A stretch of DNA of 21,038 nt from Actinomycetes bacterium (lineage in GTDB: Bacteria; Actinomycetota; Acidimicrobiia; Spongiisociales; UBA5794), in contig JAHEEL010000012.1 of assembly GCA_024640745.1 (NCBI GenBank), positions 1 to 21,038 on the forward strand, in the 5' to 3' direction. The translations under genes and the position numbers were made by a program. Within the stretch, counting starts at the first letter, position 1. Each line of letters opens with the position of its first letter. This document shows, piece after piece, positions 1 to 7,163 of the stretch. Under the pieces are notes generated by a model that saw only the letters and a program-made list of their open reading frames with translations, did no database searches and was not told the DNA's origin.

Positions 1-2
1 CT

Positions 3-938
3 CCGGCCGACGCCCTTGAGCTCGCCGAGGTTCCTACCCCAATCGCGGCCTCCGACCAGGTGCTCGTTCGCGTAGCGGCCGCCGGTGTTGCCATCGGCGA
101 CTGGCTCACCGTCGCCGGCCAGCCGTACATAGCCAGACCGATGTTCGGGATCCGCACCCCGAAACAGCGGATCGCCGGGTTCGAGCTCTCCGGCACCGTC
201 GTGGCGGTCGGTGACGGAGTCACTCGCTTCGCCATTGGGGACGAAGTGTTCGGCTACGCCGACGGAAGCCTCGCCGAGTACGCCGCGGTCTCCGAGGATG
301 CTCTCGCTCGAAAACCAGCCGGGATCTCGATGGAGCAGGCCGCTGCAGTTCCAATCTCAGCCGTCGCCGCCCTCCAGGCGCTGCGCGATTCGGGCGAGGT
401 CACCGAAGGACAATCAGTCCTCGTCGTCGGAGCATCGGGCGCGGTCGGCACCTACGCCGTCCAGATCGCCAAGGCGCTTGGGGCCGACGTGACGGGAGTT
501 GCCGGGAACCGCAACGTCGAGATGGTGCGCTCGATCGGTGCCGACCATGTCGTCGACTACCGAAGCGAGGACATCAGCGACGCCGGTCGCCGCTACGACC
601 TCATCGTCGATATCGCCGGCAACCGGCCGATCTCGAAGCTCCGCAGCGTGCTGGCACCGACCGGAACGCTCGTCATCGTCGGTGGATCGGGCGGGCCGGT
701 GACGATGGGCTTCGGCCGCACGGTCTGGGCCATGGCGTCCAACCTCGTGACCCGCCAGAACTTGACCGGTTTCTTCGCCAAGAACACTCGAGACGACCTC
801 GAAGCTCTCGCCGAGATGATGGACGCGGGGGGCGTCGTTCCGGTGATCGATCGCACCTACCCGCTCGACGAGACCGTCGATGCCCTCGAATACGTCGGTG
901 CACGCCACACACGGGGCAAGACGGTCGTCACCATCTGA
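3..938 (+). CDS. Zinc-free MDR quinone oxidoreductase / NAD(P)-dependent alcohol dehydrogenase (5' end cut by window edge)
   Basis: The frame is open to the window edge, and its first codons already read like the N-terminal domain of the family (DALELAEVPTP, then QVLVRVAAAGV). The ATG/GTG-like codon at 60 is therefore internal and the true start lies upstream of the window. The fold is medium-chain dehydrogenase/reductase: a GroES-like domain with GFELSGTVVAVGDGV where zinc enzymes have GHE, so no catalytic zinc is expected. A Rossmann domain follows, with SVLVVGASGAVGTYAVQIAK (AxGxxG-type NADPH loop) and the usual GADHVVDY segment. The C-terminus (RTYPLDETVDALEYV...RGKTVVTI) is complete. Such enzymes reduce quinones or enones with NADPH in the cytosol. 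The substrate cannot be told. The DUF4386 gene follows 51 bp downstream on the same strand and may be co-transcribed. Family call is secure, function is not. Confidence 0.9.
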   Translation, partial: PADALELAEVPTPIAASDQVLVRVAAAGVAIGDWLTVAGQPYIARPMFGIRTPKQRIAGFELSGTVVAVGDGVTRFAIGDEVFGYADGSLAEYAAVSEDALARKPAGISMEQAAAVPISAVAALQALRDSGEVTEGQSVLVVGASGAVGTYAVQIAKALGADVTGVAGNRNVEMVRSIGADHVVDYRSEDISDAGRRYDLIVDIAGNRPISKLRSVLAPTGTLVIVGGSGGPVTMGFGRTVWAMASNLVTRQNLTGFFAKNTRDDLEALAEMMDAGGVVPVIDRTYPLDETVDALEYVGARHTRGKTVVTI

Positions 939-989
939 GCGGTCCCATTCCCCTAGACACTTGCACACCACACCGAAAGGAGCCCATCC

Positions 990-1724
990 GTGAACGCAGA
1001 AACCATCGATCACCCATTCGCCGAGACCACGCCGCGCCGTGCAGCGTTGATCGCAGGGGTGAGCTATCTGCTCATCTTCGTGTTGGCGATCTTCGCCAAC
1101 TTCATCGTCGTCGGCGGACTTGTCGACACCGGCGACGCTGCCGCGACCTTCGCCAACGTCGCAGATTCCGAGGTCGTGTTCCGGTTCGGGCTCATCGCCT
1201 TCTTGGTCGTGTTCCTCCTCGACGTCGTGGTCGCCTGGGCGCTCTGGGTGCTGTTCAAGGGCATCAACCGGGAGCTCTCACGGCTCACCGCCTGGTTCCG
1301 CGTGGTCTACACGGTGTTCCTCGGCATGGGGCTCGTGTTCTTCTTCACCGTGCTTCAGCTCATTTCGGGGGCGGGCTGGATCGGTGCATTCGACCAGGGT
1401 CAGCTCGATGCCCAGGCGCTGCTCGCCTTCGACGCCTTCAACGCGACGTGGCTGATCGGCCTGACCGCGTTCGGTGTGCACCTCATGCTGCTCGGCTACC
1501 TGATCGTGCGCTCCGGTGTCGCCCCAAAGATGCTCGGCGCCGTCCTTGCCGTCGCCGGTGCTGCGTACATCCTCGACACCGTCGCCCATGGGTTACTGGC
1601 GAACTACACGGACTATGAGAATGTGTTCCTCGCGATCGTGGCCCTGCCATCGGTGATTGGCGAACTCTGGTTCACGTTCTGGCTCCTCCTGCGAGGCGGC
1701 ACGCGGCAACGCATGGCTTCCTAG
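990..1724 (+). CDS. DUF4386 family integral membrane protein
   Basis: This 244-aa protein shows about six hydrophobic segments: roughly residues 17-43, 68-95, 104-129, 152-174, 182-205 and 212-236. The pattern, the length and the N-terminal RRAALIAGVSYLLIF fit the DUF4386 family, whose biochemical role is unknown. The start is GTG at 990, preceded by a good Shine-Dalgarno stretch (GAAAGGAG, about 975-982). It lies 51 bp behind the quinone oxidoreductase on the same strand. As general knowledge, DUF4386 genes often sit beside redox enzymes and TetR-type regulators in actinobacteria. Nothing in the sequence indicates a ligand or transported substrate. The stop codon lies inside a perfect 16-bp palindrome. 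Confidence 0.85.
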   Translation: MNAETIDHPFAETTPRRAALIAGVSYLLIFVLAIFANFIVVGGLVDTGDAAATFANVADSEVVFRFGLIAFLVVFLLDVVVAWALWVLFKGINRELSRLTAWFRVVYTVFLGMGLVFFFTVLQLISGAGWIGAFDQGQLDAQALLAFDAFNATWLIGLTAFGVHLMLLGYLIVRSGVAPKMLGAVLAVAGAAYILDTVAHGLLANYTDYENVFLAIVALPSVIGELWFTFWLLLRGGTRQRMAS

Positions 1725-1730
1725 GAAGCC
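1715..1730. terminator. Palindrome over the DUF4386 stop codon, weak terminator candidate
   Basis: GGCTTCCTAGGAAGCC is a perfect 16-bp palindrome containing the TAG stop. As RNA it would fold as a 6-bp stem with a CTAG loop. There is no U-tract on either side. It sits at the convergent junction with the 63-aa minus-strand gene, so a bidirectional stop signal is possible, but the stem is short. Confidence 0.25.
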
Positions 1731-1789
1731 TCGGCCAACTCGCTCCTCCGGCGATCTATGCGATCGGAACCGGCACGAGCGACCCCGGA

Positions 1790-1981
1790 TCAGGCAGCTG
1801 TCGCTCGCCGGGCCACGGTGTCGACCTGCGCGAGAAGAGTCGCGATCGAGTCGGCTTCTCGTGTCACGGTGCTGGCGTCGAGCAATCCGACGGCTTGGTC
1901 CTCGAGGAGAGCGGTCCACCGGTCGAGGATCTCGTCGGCAGCCCCGCTTTCGTAGAGGGAAGCCCGCAGGTCGTCGGGCAT
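1790..1981 (-). CDS. Small 63-aa protein of unknown function, divergent from the AAA ATPase
   Basis: I do not recognise the family. The predicted peptide (MPDDLRASLYESGAADEIL...) is acidic, apparently helical and free of the Arg/Pro/Ser bias typical of antisense shadows in this DNA. Its codons show the strong G/C third-position bias of genuine genes here. It does not overlap any convincing gene on the other strand. The start is ATG at 1981, with a weak GGGTGA stretch just upstream. It is divergent from the AAA ATPase at 2041, with 59 bp between the starts, so a shared regulatory region and a functional pair are plausible. No membrane segment, signal peptide or clear DNA-binding motif is visible. 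A spurious ORF remains possible because of the small size. Confidence 0.5.
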   Translation of the reverse strand: MPDDLRASLYESGAADEILDRWTALLEDQAVGLLDASTVTREADSIATLLAQVDTVARRATAA

Positions 1982-2003
1982 CTGTCACCCAAGGTCAACA
2001 GAC

Positions 2004-2034
2004 TTGCCTCGTGTTTTGCAGAGAATGCTAAAGT
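2004..2034 (+). promoter_or_regulatory. Leaderless promoter of the AAA ATPase
   Basis: TTGCCT at 2004-2009 resembles a -35 box. The -10 is either TGCTAA (2026-2031, 16-nt spacer) or TAAAGT (2029-2034, 19-nt spacer). The ATG follows at 2041, only 6-9 nt after the -10, and no Shine-Dalgarno sequence is present, so transcription probably starts at or next to the start codon. Confidence 0.5.
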
Positions 2035-2040
2035 GGCGGC

Positions 2041-3195
2041 ATGTCGGATGAACTCTACGACCCGGTCGCGAATCCGTACGCGCCGGGGGCGGGGACTCCT
2101 CCGCCGGCCCTCGTTGGACGTGACCAGGTCATCGGCGCCGCAGATGTCGCGCTGCGTCGATTGAAGTCGTCGCGAACCAGCCAGCACACCCTCATCACCG
2201 GCCTGCGCGGCGTGGGCAAGACCGTGTTGCTCGGCAAGCTCGCGGCCGTTGCCGAGCACGTCGGCTTCCGGGTCATTCGCGTCGAGGCCGTCGGCGGTGA
2301 CGACACCATTCGTAGCGTGCTCCGCCAGGCCCGCCGAATCGTCGACGAATGCGACGCCGGTGCAAAGGTCGGTCGGGCGCTGCGATCGATCGAATCGGTC
2401 TCGCTCACCGTTGTCGGGACCGGCGTCGCATTCGAACGACGAGCCGGCCGGTCCGACCGGGAGGCCCTCGCCGACGTCTTGGTTGATATTGCTGCCGTTG
2501 CGGCCGAGCAGGATCTTGGCGTGATGGTGGCCATCGACGAGGCCCAGATGCTCGACCGCCACGATCTGCGTCGGCTCCTGGCAGGAGTGCATCGGTGCGG
2601 TCAGGATGGTCTCCCGCTGTACTGTGTCCTCGCTGGGCTCCCCAACCTCGTCGGCGAAGTCGCCCGGGCCGCGACCTACGCCGAACGGATGTTCACGGTC
2701 GCCGATCTCGGACCGCTCACACCGGATCAGGTGGTGCAGGCGATCGTCCAACCCGCCGAAGAGATCGGGGTCGTCTGGTCGTCCGAAGCAACGGAGATGA
2801 TCGTCGACCACTCCGACGGCTTCCCGTTCTTCGTCCAGACGTGGGCGTACCACACGTGGAATGCCGCAACCGGCGAGCCCATCTCGCCGGCCGACGTGGA
2901 GCGGGCAGAGCCGAACGTCGACCAGGCACTCGATTCGTCGTTCTTCGCCGCACGGATCGCACGAATCCCGGCATCGGAGGTCGCCTACGTCCAGGCTTTG
3001 GCCTCACTCGGTCCCGGCCCACACCGATCGGGCGATGTGGCGGCCGCGGCCGGCAAGTCGACCCCGCAGGTGGCGGCGTTCCGGGATCGGCTGATCGCCG
3101 AGGGCCTGATCTACGCGCCCCGCTACGGCTGGGTGGAGTTCGCCATACCCCACTTCGACCGCTTTGTCCGCAGGGCGCTTCCCACCCAATCTTGA
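2041..3195 (+). CDS. AAA_16-type ATPase with C-terminal winged helix
   Basis: The protein has 384 aa. The N-terminus (NPYAPGAGTPPPALVGRD, residues 11-28) is characteristic of a widespread actinobacterial group of orphan ATPases. Walker A is GLRGVGKT (54-61). Walker B is VMVAIDEAQ (161-169) with D166/E167. A sensor-1-like VLAGLPNL lies at about 196-203. The last 80 residues form a probable winged helix (SGDVAAAAGKSTPQVAAFRDRLIAEGLI). The layout resembles Orc1/Cdc6-like and STAND-like regulatory ATPases that bind nucleic acid or partner proteins. The precise role is unknown. ATP hydrolysis is expected because both Walker motifs are intact. It is divergent from the 63-aa gene and convergent with the Ppx gene. 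The start at 2041 is supported by the leaderless promoter and by conservation beginning within the first 10 residues. Confidence 0.85.
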   Translation: MSDELYDPVANPYAPGAGTPPPALVGRDQVIGAADVALRRLKSSRTSQHTLITGLRGVGKTVLLGKLAAVAEHVGFRVIRVEAVGGDDTIRSVLRQARRIVDECDAGAKVGRALRSIESVSLTVVGTGVAFERRAGRSDREALADVLVDIAAVAAEQDLGVMVAIDEAQMLDRHDLRRLLAGVHRCGQDGLPLYCVLAGLPNLVGEVARAATYAERMFTVADLGPLTPDQVVQAIVQPAEEIGVVWSSEATEMIVDHSDGFPFFVQTWAYHTWNAATGEPISPADVERAEPNVDQALDSSFFAARIARIPASEVAYVQALASLGPGPHRSGDVAAAAGKSTPQVAAFRDRLIAEGLIYAPRYGWVEFAIPHFDRFVRRALPTQS

Positions 3196-3305
3196 TCTCG
3201 TTCCCCTTTGCGGGTGCTCTCGAGTTCGAGCTCAGAGTCGAGGGCCGACGCCCGCACGGTCTGTCCCGTGACGACTGCCTGCAGGGCAGCCTCCGTGCGG
3301 CTCAT
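3123..3305 (-). CDS. Possible 60-aa ORF translationally coupled to the Ppx fusion gene
   Basis: The ATG at 3305 overlaps the TGA stop of the Ppx fusion gene (ATGA), a common coupling arrangement. The peptide begins MSRTEAALQAVVTGQTVRAS and is strongly charged, with no recognisable domain. Its last 73 bp run antisense into the 3' end of the AAA ATPase gene, and its C-terminal third is basic, which weakens the case. It may be a genuine small protein or a chance frame. Confidence 0.25.
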   Translation of the reverse strand: MSRTEAALQAVVTGQTVRASALDSELELESTRKGERDQDWVGSALRTKRSKWGMANSTQP

Positions 3306-4807
3306 GGTCCGAAGCGTTCGACGAGGAGTCCGTGCCGGAGTCCTCGGTCGCTGACCGTCGCAGATGTCGCGCCGAGTTTGTCCATCACGGTCCCGACGAT
3401 GCATGCTCCGGCGAGGATGACCTCGGCGCGCTTGGGCTGGAGCCCGACGATGGATCGGCGATCCTCGGTGGACGTGGACGCGTACATCGCGATCTGACGT
3501 TCGATCTCGGCCCGATCCAGGACCGTGCCGTTGACCACGTCGGGGTCGTAGGCGGCGAGACCGTGCTTCACGGCAGCCATGTTGGTAACGGCTCCTCCCA
3601 TTGCCACGAGCGCATCCGGGGTGGGACGCTCGTCGAGCGAGCCGAGGTCCTCCGACATGGCGGACAGTGCGTGATCGAGCACACCACCGGGGACCTGTCC
3701 TTCGAGGTGGAATCGCTCGGTGTAGCGCACGGCGCCGACATTCAGGCTGAACCGGTCGTCGACGCGAGACCCACGTCCGAAGGTGAATTCGGAGCTGCCA
3801 CCACCCGTGTCGAGCACAACGATGGAACCATCCCCGAGATCGAGTCCGGCCTGAGCCGCCATGTACGCGAGCCGGCTCTCGTCCTCGCCGGAGATCACCT
3901 CCACCGTGATTCCCGCGCGGTCACGGATGGCCGCGACCACCTCCTCCCGGTTCGCGGCGATGCGCAGTCCCGCGGTGCCGACGGCGGCGATCGCTCGAAC
4001 GTCGTGGGCCCGGGCTTCGTCGACCATGCCGGCAATGGCCCCTGTGGCGCGCTCGAGGGCCTCGTCTGAGATGCTCCCGGTCTTGTCGAGACCCTCACCA
4101 AGCCGCGTTACCTCGGCTCGGTCGATGATGGTGTGCCACTCACCTGAGGGGGACCGCGCGGAAAGATGGAACTTGATGGAGTTGGTCCCGACATCGATCA
4201 CGCCGGAGACGACATCTCGCTCGTCCACCACGTCGGTGATACCCCGGGTGTAGTTCGTATTCGTGTACCCGTCGAGCCCCAATGCTCGAACGGCGTTGAT
4301 CACCGTCGATGCATCGGCGGATTCCATCGCGACGGTGCGGATGGGTCGACCCTCCACGAGGACATCGGCCACCTCTGCCGTGCACCCCGCAAGAACGTAT
4401 CGCACGCGCCGCTTGGTCACAGCGACCGGTCGCATGCGGGCGGGTTTCGCGAGCTCAGCGACGAAGCGGTCGAGCGTATACGACTCGCGATCAAGGCGCG
4501 GAAGCGGGCGATCCAGCATCGCGAAGACCTTCTCAACGTCGGAGGCTCCGAGGGGGAATCTCGCCTTGAAGACCGGCTTCCATCGTTCGAGTCCGTGCCG
4601 ATCAACGTCCTCGAGCGCCTTGATATCCATCAGATCGAAGCGCACTTTGACGTTGGTGTCGGCGGCATCCGCGAGCAGATACAGCTCCTCGGTCTCCCGA
4701 ACGCCCGTGGGCTCGAGCGTGTTGAGCAGCGGCTCGGCGACGGTGAATTGCCGGTCGAAGGCTCGCCACTCCCACCGGGGGATGATCGTCTCGGATCCGT
4801 CACTCAT
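3302..4807 (-). CDS. CYTH-like domain fused to Ppx/GppA phosphatase (exopolyphosphatase / pppGpp phosphatase family)
   Basis: The protein has 501 aa in two parts. Residues ~10-195 look like a divergent CYTH (triphosphate tunnel) domain: WEWRAF in place of ExExK, then NVKVRFDLMDIKAL (52-65), WKPVFKARFPL (76-86), VTKRRVRYVLAG (130-141) and RTVAMES (157-163). Residues ~200-500 are a Ppx/GppA domain of the ASKHA fold: GVIDVGTNSIKF (202-213), the catalytic-glutamate region SGEDESRLAYMAAQAGL (306-322), VVLDTGGGSSEF (330-341), AMGGAVTNM (402-410) and SDRGLRHGLL (486-495). Ppx/GppA enzymes cut terminal phosphates from polyphosphate or convert pppGpp to ppGpp. CYTH domains bind triphosphates or polyphosphate, so the fusion probably acts on polyphosphate. 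A TAGGGT box lies 6 nt before the ATG. The gene is divergent from the GNAT gene. The Ppx call is secure and the CYTH call is moderate. Confidence 0.88.
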   Translation of the reverse strand: MSDGSETIIPRWEWRAFDRQFTVAEPLLNTLEPTGVRETEELYLLADAADTNVKVRFDLMDIKALEDVDRHGLERWKPVFKARFPLGASDVEKVFAMLDRPLPRLDRESYTLDRFVAELAKPARMRPVAVTKRRVRYVLAGCTAEVADVLVEGRPIRTVAMESADASTVINAVRALGLDGYTNTNYTRGITDVVDERDVVSGVIDVGTNSIKFHLSARSPSGEWHTIIDRAEVTRLGEGLDKTGSISDEALERATGAIAGMVDEARAHDVRAIAAVGTAGLRIAANREEVVAAIRDRAGITVEVISGEDESRLAYMAAQAGLDLGDGSIVVLDTGGGSSEFTFGRGSRVDDRFSLNVGAVRYTERFHLEGQVPGGVLDHALSAMSEDLGSLDERPTPDALVAMGGAVTNMAAVKHGLAAYDPDVVNGTVLDRAEIERQIAMYASTSTEDRRSIVGLQPKRAEVILAGACIVGTVMDKLGATSATVSDRGLRHGLLVERFGP

Positions 4808-4813
4808 CGGCTC

Positions 4814-4819
4814 ACCCTA
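4814..4819 (-). promoter_or_regulatory. -10 box of the Ppx fusion gene (leaderless)
   Basis: On the minus strand TAGGGT ends 6 nt before the ATG at 4807, and no Shine-Dalgarno sequence intervenes. The same hexamer stands 7 nt before the ATG at 18083. No convincing -35 box is visible. Confidence 0.4.
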
Positions 4820-4902
4820 CCGGCATCAGCGGCGACTGAGTCCGGGTGACGCGACTGGGACGATGTGCGGGCACGCCGGACTGATCAAGGCCGGGGTTGC
4901 GC

Positions 4903-4908
4903 GATACT
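4903..4908 (+). promoter_or_regulatory. -10 box of the GNAT gene (leaderless)
   Basis: GATACT stands 6 nt before the GTG at 4915, without a Shine-Dalgarno sequence. This placement is the main reason to prefer GTG 4915 over the TTG at 4897, which would lie upstream of the expected transcription start. Confidence 0.4.
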
Positions 4909-4914
4909 CGCGAG

Positions 4915-5349
4915 GTGATTCGCCCATTCACCGACAACGATCTTGGCGACGTGCTCGACGTCTGGTATCGGGCCTCGGTTGAGGCACATTCGTTCCTCAC
5001 CGAGAGCTTCTTCGAAGCGGAACGGCTACAGATTGCGGAGCAGTGGCTCCCCTCGTCAGAAACGCTGGTGTCCGAGAGCGACGGGCGCGTGGTGGGCTTC
5101 GTGTCCATGCTCGGCAATGAGGTGGGTGGGATCTTCGTCGACCCGGCGCACCAGCGTCGGGGCGTAGGGAGCGCCCTCATGGACGCCGTCACGGCCTCCC
5201 GCCGACACGTCGTTCTCGATGTGTTCGAAGCGAACGCCATCGGACGTAGCTTCTACGCCGCCTACGGCTTCCGTGACATCGGAAGCAGCGCAGAAGAGAC
5301 GACCGGCCTGCCGCTGATGCGACTCCGGTACGATCCTCCCTTGCGCTGA
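4915..5349 (+). CDS. GNAT family N-acetyltransferase
   Basis: From GTG 4915 the protein has 144 aa, the usual size of a single GNAT domain. It opens with MIRPFTDNDLGDVLDVWYRAS, typical of beta1-alpha1 in this fold. The acetyl-CoA pyrophosphate-binding motif is FVDPAHQRRGVGSALMD (residues 74-90), with the canonical Q-R-R-G-V-G. The C-terminal half carries the usual VFEANAIGRSFYAAYGFRDIG segment. It transfers acetyl from acetyl-CoA to an amine. The segment around AHSFLTESFF recalls the YjaB-like subgroup, but the substrate is unknown. It faces the SDR-cyclase gene tail to tail with 43 bp between the stops. A TTG start at 4897 would add six residues and is less likely. Confidence 0.88.
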   Translation: MIRPFTDNDLGDVLDVWYRASVEAHSFLTESFFEAERLQIAEQWLPSSETLVSESDGRVVGFVSMLGNEVGGIFVDPAHQRRGVGSALMDAVTASRRHVVLDVFEANAIGRSFYAAYGFRDIGSSAEETTGLPLMRLRYDPPLR

Positions 5350-5392
5350 GCTCGACGCCGGCATGCCGCATGTGCGTGCCGAGACGGCCGGG

Positions 5393-6997
5393 CTAGCGGC
5401 GCTCGCCGGTGAGGAAGTAGGTCGACATGGTGCCCTTGCCCTTGATCTCGACCACACCACGCGGCTCGAAATCGAACGAATCCGCGAGTTTGGACCGCAC
5501 CACGTCGCTGCAGTGGATGCGCCCGCCTTCACCGTACGACTCCATGCGACTCGCCGTGTTGACCGTGTCTCCCCAGATGTCGTAGATGAAGCGCCGGCGG
5601 CCGATCACGCCGGCCACGACGTTCCCAGAGTGGATTCCGATGCGAGCCGACAACGGGAGGTCGAACGCTGTTCCGATCGCATCGATGACCGGGAGCATGT
5701 CGAGCGCCATCCGCGCGACCCGTTCGAGATGGTCGTCCTGTGGGAGAGGAACACCACCGACCGCCATGTAGCTGTCCCCGTTCGTCTTGATCTTCTCCAC
5801 GTCGTAGCGGTCGGCGACGGAGTCGAACCGCGAAAAGAGCACATCGAGGACCTGGACCACGCGGGGCGGAGCCATCTTCGACGAGAGGGTGGTGAACCCG
5901 ACGATGTCGGCGAAGAGCACGGTCGCATCGTCGAAGTAGTCGGCGATCAGCTCCTCCCCTGCTTCCAGACGGCGCGCGATCGGCGGCGGCAGAATGCTGA
6001 GCAGCAACTGCTCCGATCGGTCTCGTGCCTCGGCGAGCTCACGCGTGCGGACCTCGATGCGGTGCTCGAGGGCTTTGTTCGTCGAGGACACTTCTCCGAG
6101 GTACTGCTTGATGTAGATTCCGCTGAGAGGTCCAGACACATCGATCTCTTCGCCCACCTCGACGCGCGGCATCTCGATCACACCCGCTCGGTCGAGAGGC
6201 TCGAACGGATCAGCTACCTGCCCGTGGTACTCCTCCGCGTGGTCGAGCGCGTACACGAGCGCCGCGGCGCAGTGGTCGACCGGCATGAATCCCTCGTACC
6301 CGGGGTTGTGGGCCACCATCTCGAGCACCTGGTCTTCCGACATGCCAAAGAGGCCTGCCATGCGCGGGATGACATCCTCTCGCATCAGCGGCGTGTCGAC
6401 GATCCCGGGGACGAAGGAGAACGATGAAACTCCGGACTCGTTCCCAATCTCGCGTGCCACCGTCTGTGCAAGCGAGCGAAGCGCAAGCTTGGTACTCGAG
6501 TACGCGCCGCCGAACGGCGCCCCTTCGTAGGCGACCACGTTGACGATGACTCCCCATCCTCGTTCGAGCATGCCGGGGAGGAGCCCCTTGATGAGCAGGA
6601 ATGGCGCACGTGCATTAGTCCGGAACGTCTGCTCCCAATCGTCGAGTTCGAGCTCCACGATTGGTGCCGGCTTCAGGTGGAGCGCGTTGTTGACGAGCAC
6701 GTCGACATTGCCGACCTCCTTGTCGATGCGAGAGAGCGCGGCCTCGAGCTGGGCGAGATCGGCGAGATCACACTGAACGAACACCGCTTGGCCGCCCGCC
6801 TCGTTGATGGAGGCGGCGACGGCGGCACCTTCGGGAAGGATGTCGAGGATGACCACGCGGGCTCCGCGAGCGGCGAGATTCATCGCCGTGGCCTTGCCGA
6901 TCCCCCTGGCCGATCCGGTGATGAGCGCAGTCCGTCCTTCGAAGGCGGCGGGTTGCACGCCCAACGTCTCCATGAGATCGATGCTGGCGGCCGACAT
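5393..6997 (-). CDS. Short-chain dehydrogenase (SDR) domain fused to class III adenylate cyclase domain
   Basis: This is one uninterrupted 534-aa frame. Residues ~17-265 are a classical SDR: TGSARGIG (27-34), D52 at the end of beta2 (suggesting NAD rather than NADP), NNA (103-105), N128, Y166-x3-K170 and PGIVDTPL (197-204). The serine expected in the VNVSS motif reads VNVVA (152-156), so the catalytic serine seems absent. Residues ~295-345 form a charged helix (signalling-helix/coiled-coil type) leading into LLLSILPPPIARRLEAGE. Residues ~355-530 are a class III cyclase: metal ligands D364 and D408, adenine-specifying K404 and D473, and transition-state N480 and R484. All catalytic residues are on one chain, so an active homodimer making cAMP is expected. 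No membrane segment is seen, so it is cytosolic. The start ATG 6997 has a strong AGGAGG ribosome site. Domain calls are secure. The sensing role is inference. Confidence 0.93.
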   Translation of the reverse strand: MSAASIDLMETLGVQPAAFEGRTALITGSARGIGKATAMNLAARGARVVILDILPEGAAVAASINEAGGQAVFVQCDLADLAQLEAALSRIDKEVGNVDVLVNNALHLKPAPIVELELDDWEQTFRTNARAPFLLIKGLLPGMLERGWGVIVNVVAYEGAPFGGAYSSTKLALRSLAQTVAREIGNESGVSSFSFVPGIVDTPLMREDVIPRMAGLFGMSEDQVLEMVAHNPGYEGFMPVDHCAAALVYALDHAEEYHGQVADPFEPLDRAGVIEMPRVEVGEEIDVSGPLSGIYIKQYLGEVSSTNKALEHRIEVRTRELAEARDRSEQLLLSILPPPIARRLEAGEELIADYFDDATVLFADIVGFTTLSSKMAPPRVVQVLDVLFSRFDSVADRYDVEKIKTNGDSYMAVGGVPLPQDDHLERVARMALDMLPVIDAIGTAFDLPLSARIGIHSGNVVAGVIGRRRFIYDIWGDTVNTASRMESYGEGGRIHCSDVVRSKLADSFDFEPRGVVEIKGKGTMSTYFLTGERR

Positions 6998-7123
6998 AGC
7001 CCTCCTGTGGACACTTCGGGCTCGTCCATCCTACGCATCGAGTGGTTCCCATTAGCAGGCAACGCTGAAGAGATGCTCGGTCCGCCACCTCGGCGTCGAG
7101 GAGAGATGCGAGCGGGCCCGCCG

Positions 7124-7151
7124 TTGCCGATCGACCGGACACCACTACATT
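7124..7151 (+). promoter_or_regulatory. Promoter of glnD
   Basis: TTGCCG (7124-7129), a 16-nt spacer and TACATT (7146-7151) form a reasonable sigma-70-type promoter. The ATG follows 12 nt after the -10 with no Shine-Dalgarno sequence, so the transcript has a very short leader or none. The region 6998-7163 also serves the divergent SDR-cyclase gene. No other element is clear in it. Confidence 0.5.
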
Positions 7152-7163
7152 GCCTTCGTTGAC

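Noticed and set aside
1864..2853. Long minus-strand frame (329 codons) antisense to the AAA ATPase
   Set aside because: Sequence is unlike any family and rich in Asp/Arg/Gly/His; the plus strand encodes clear Walker motifs. It is a shadow caused by high third-position GC.
5350..5392. Short GC-rich inverted repeats between the GNAT and SDR-cyclase stops
   Set aside because: Arms of only about five bases, expected by chance in this composition, so no terminator is claimed.
5363..6427. Plus-strand frame of 354 codons opposite the SDR-cyclase gene
   Set aside because: Its Asp/His/Arg-rich translation is an artefact; the opposite strand carries all cyclase catalytic residues.
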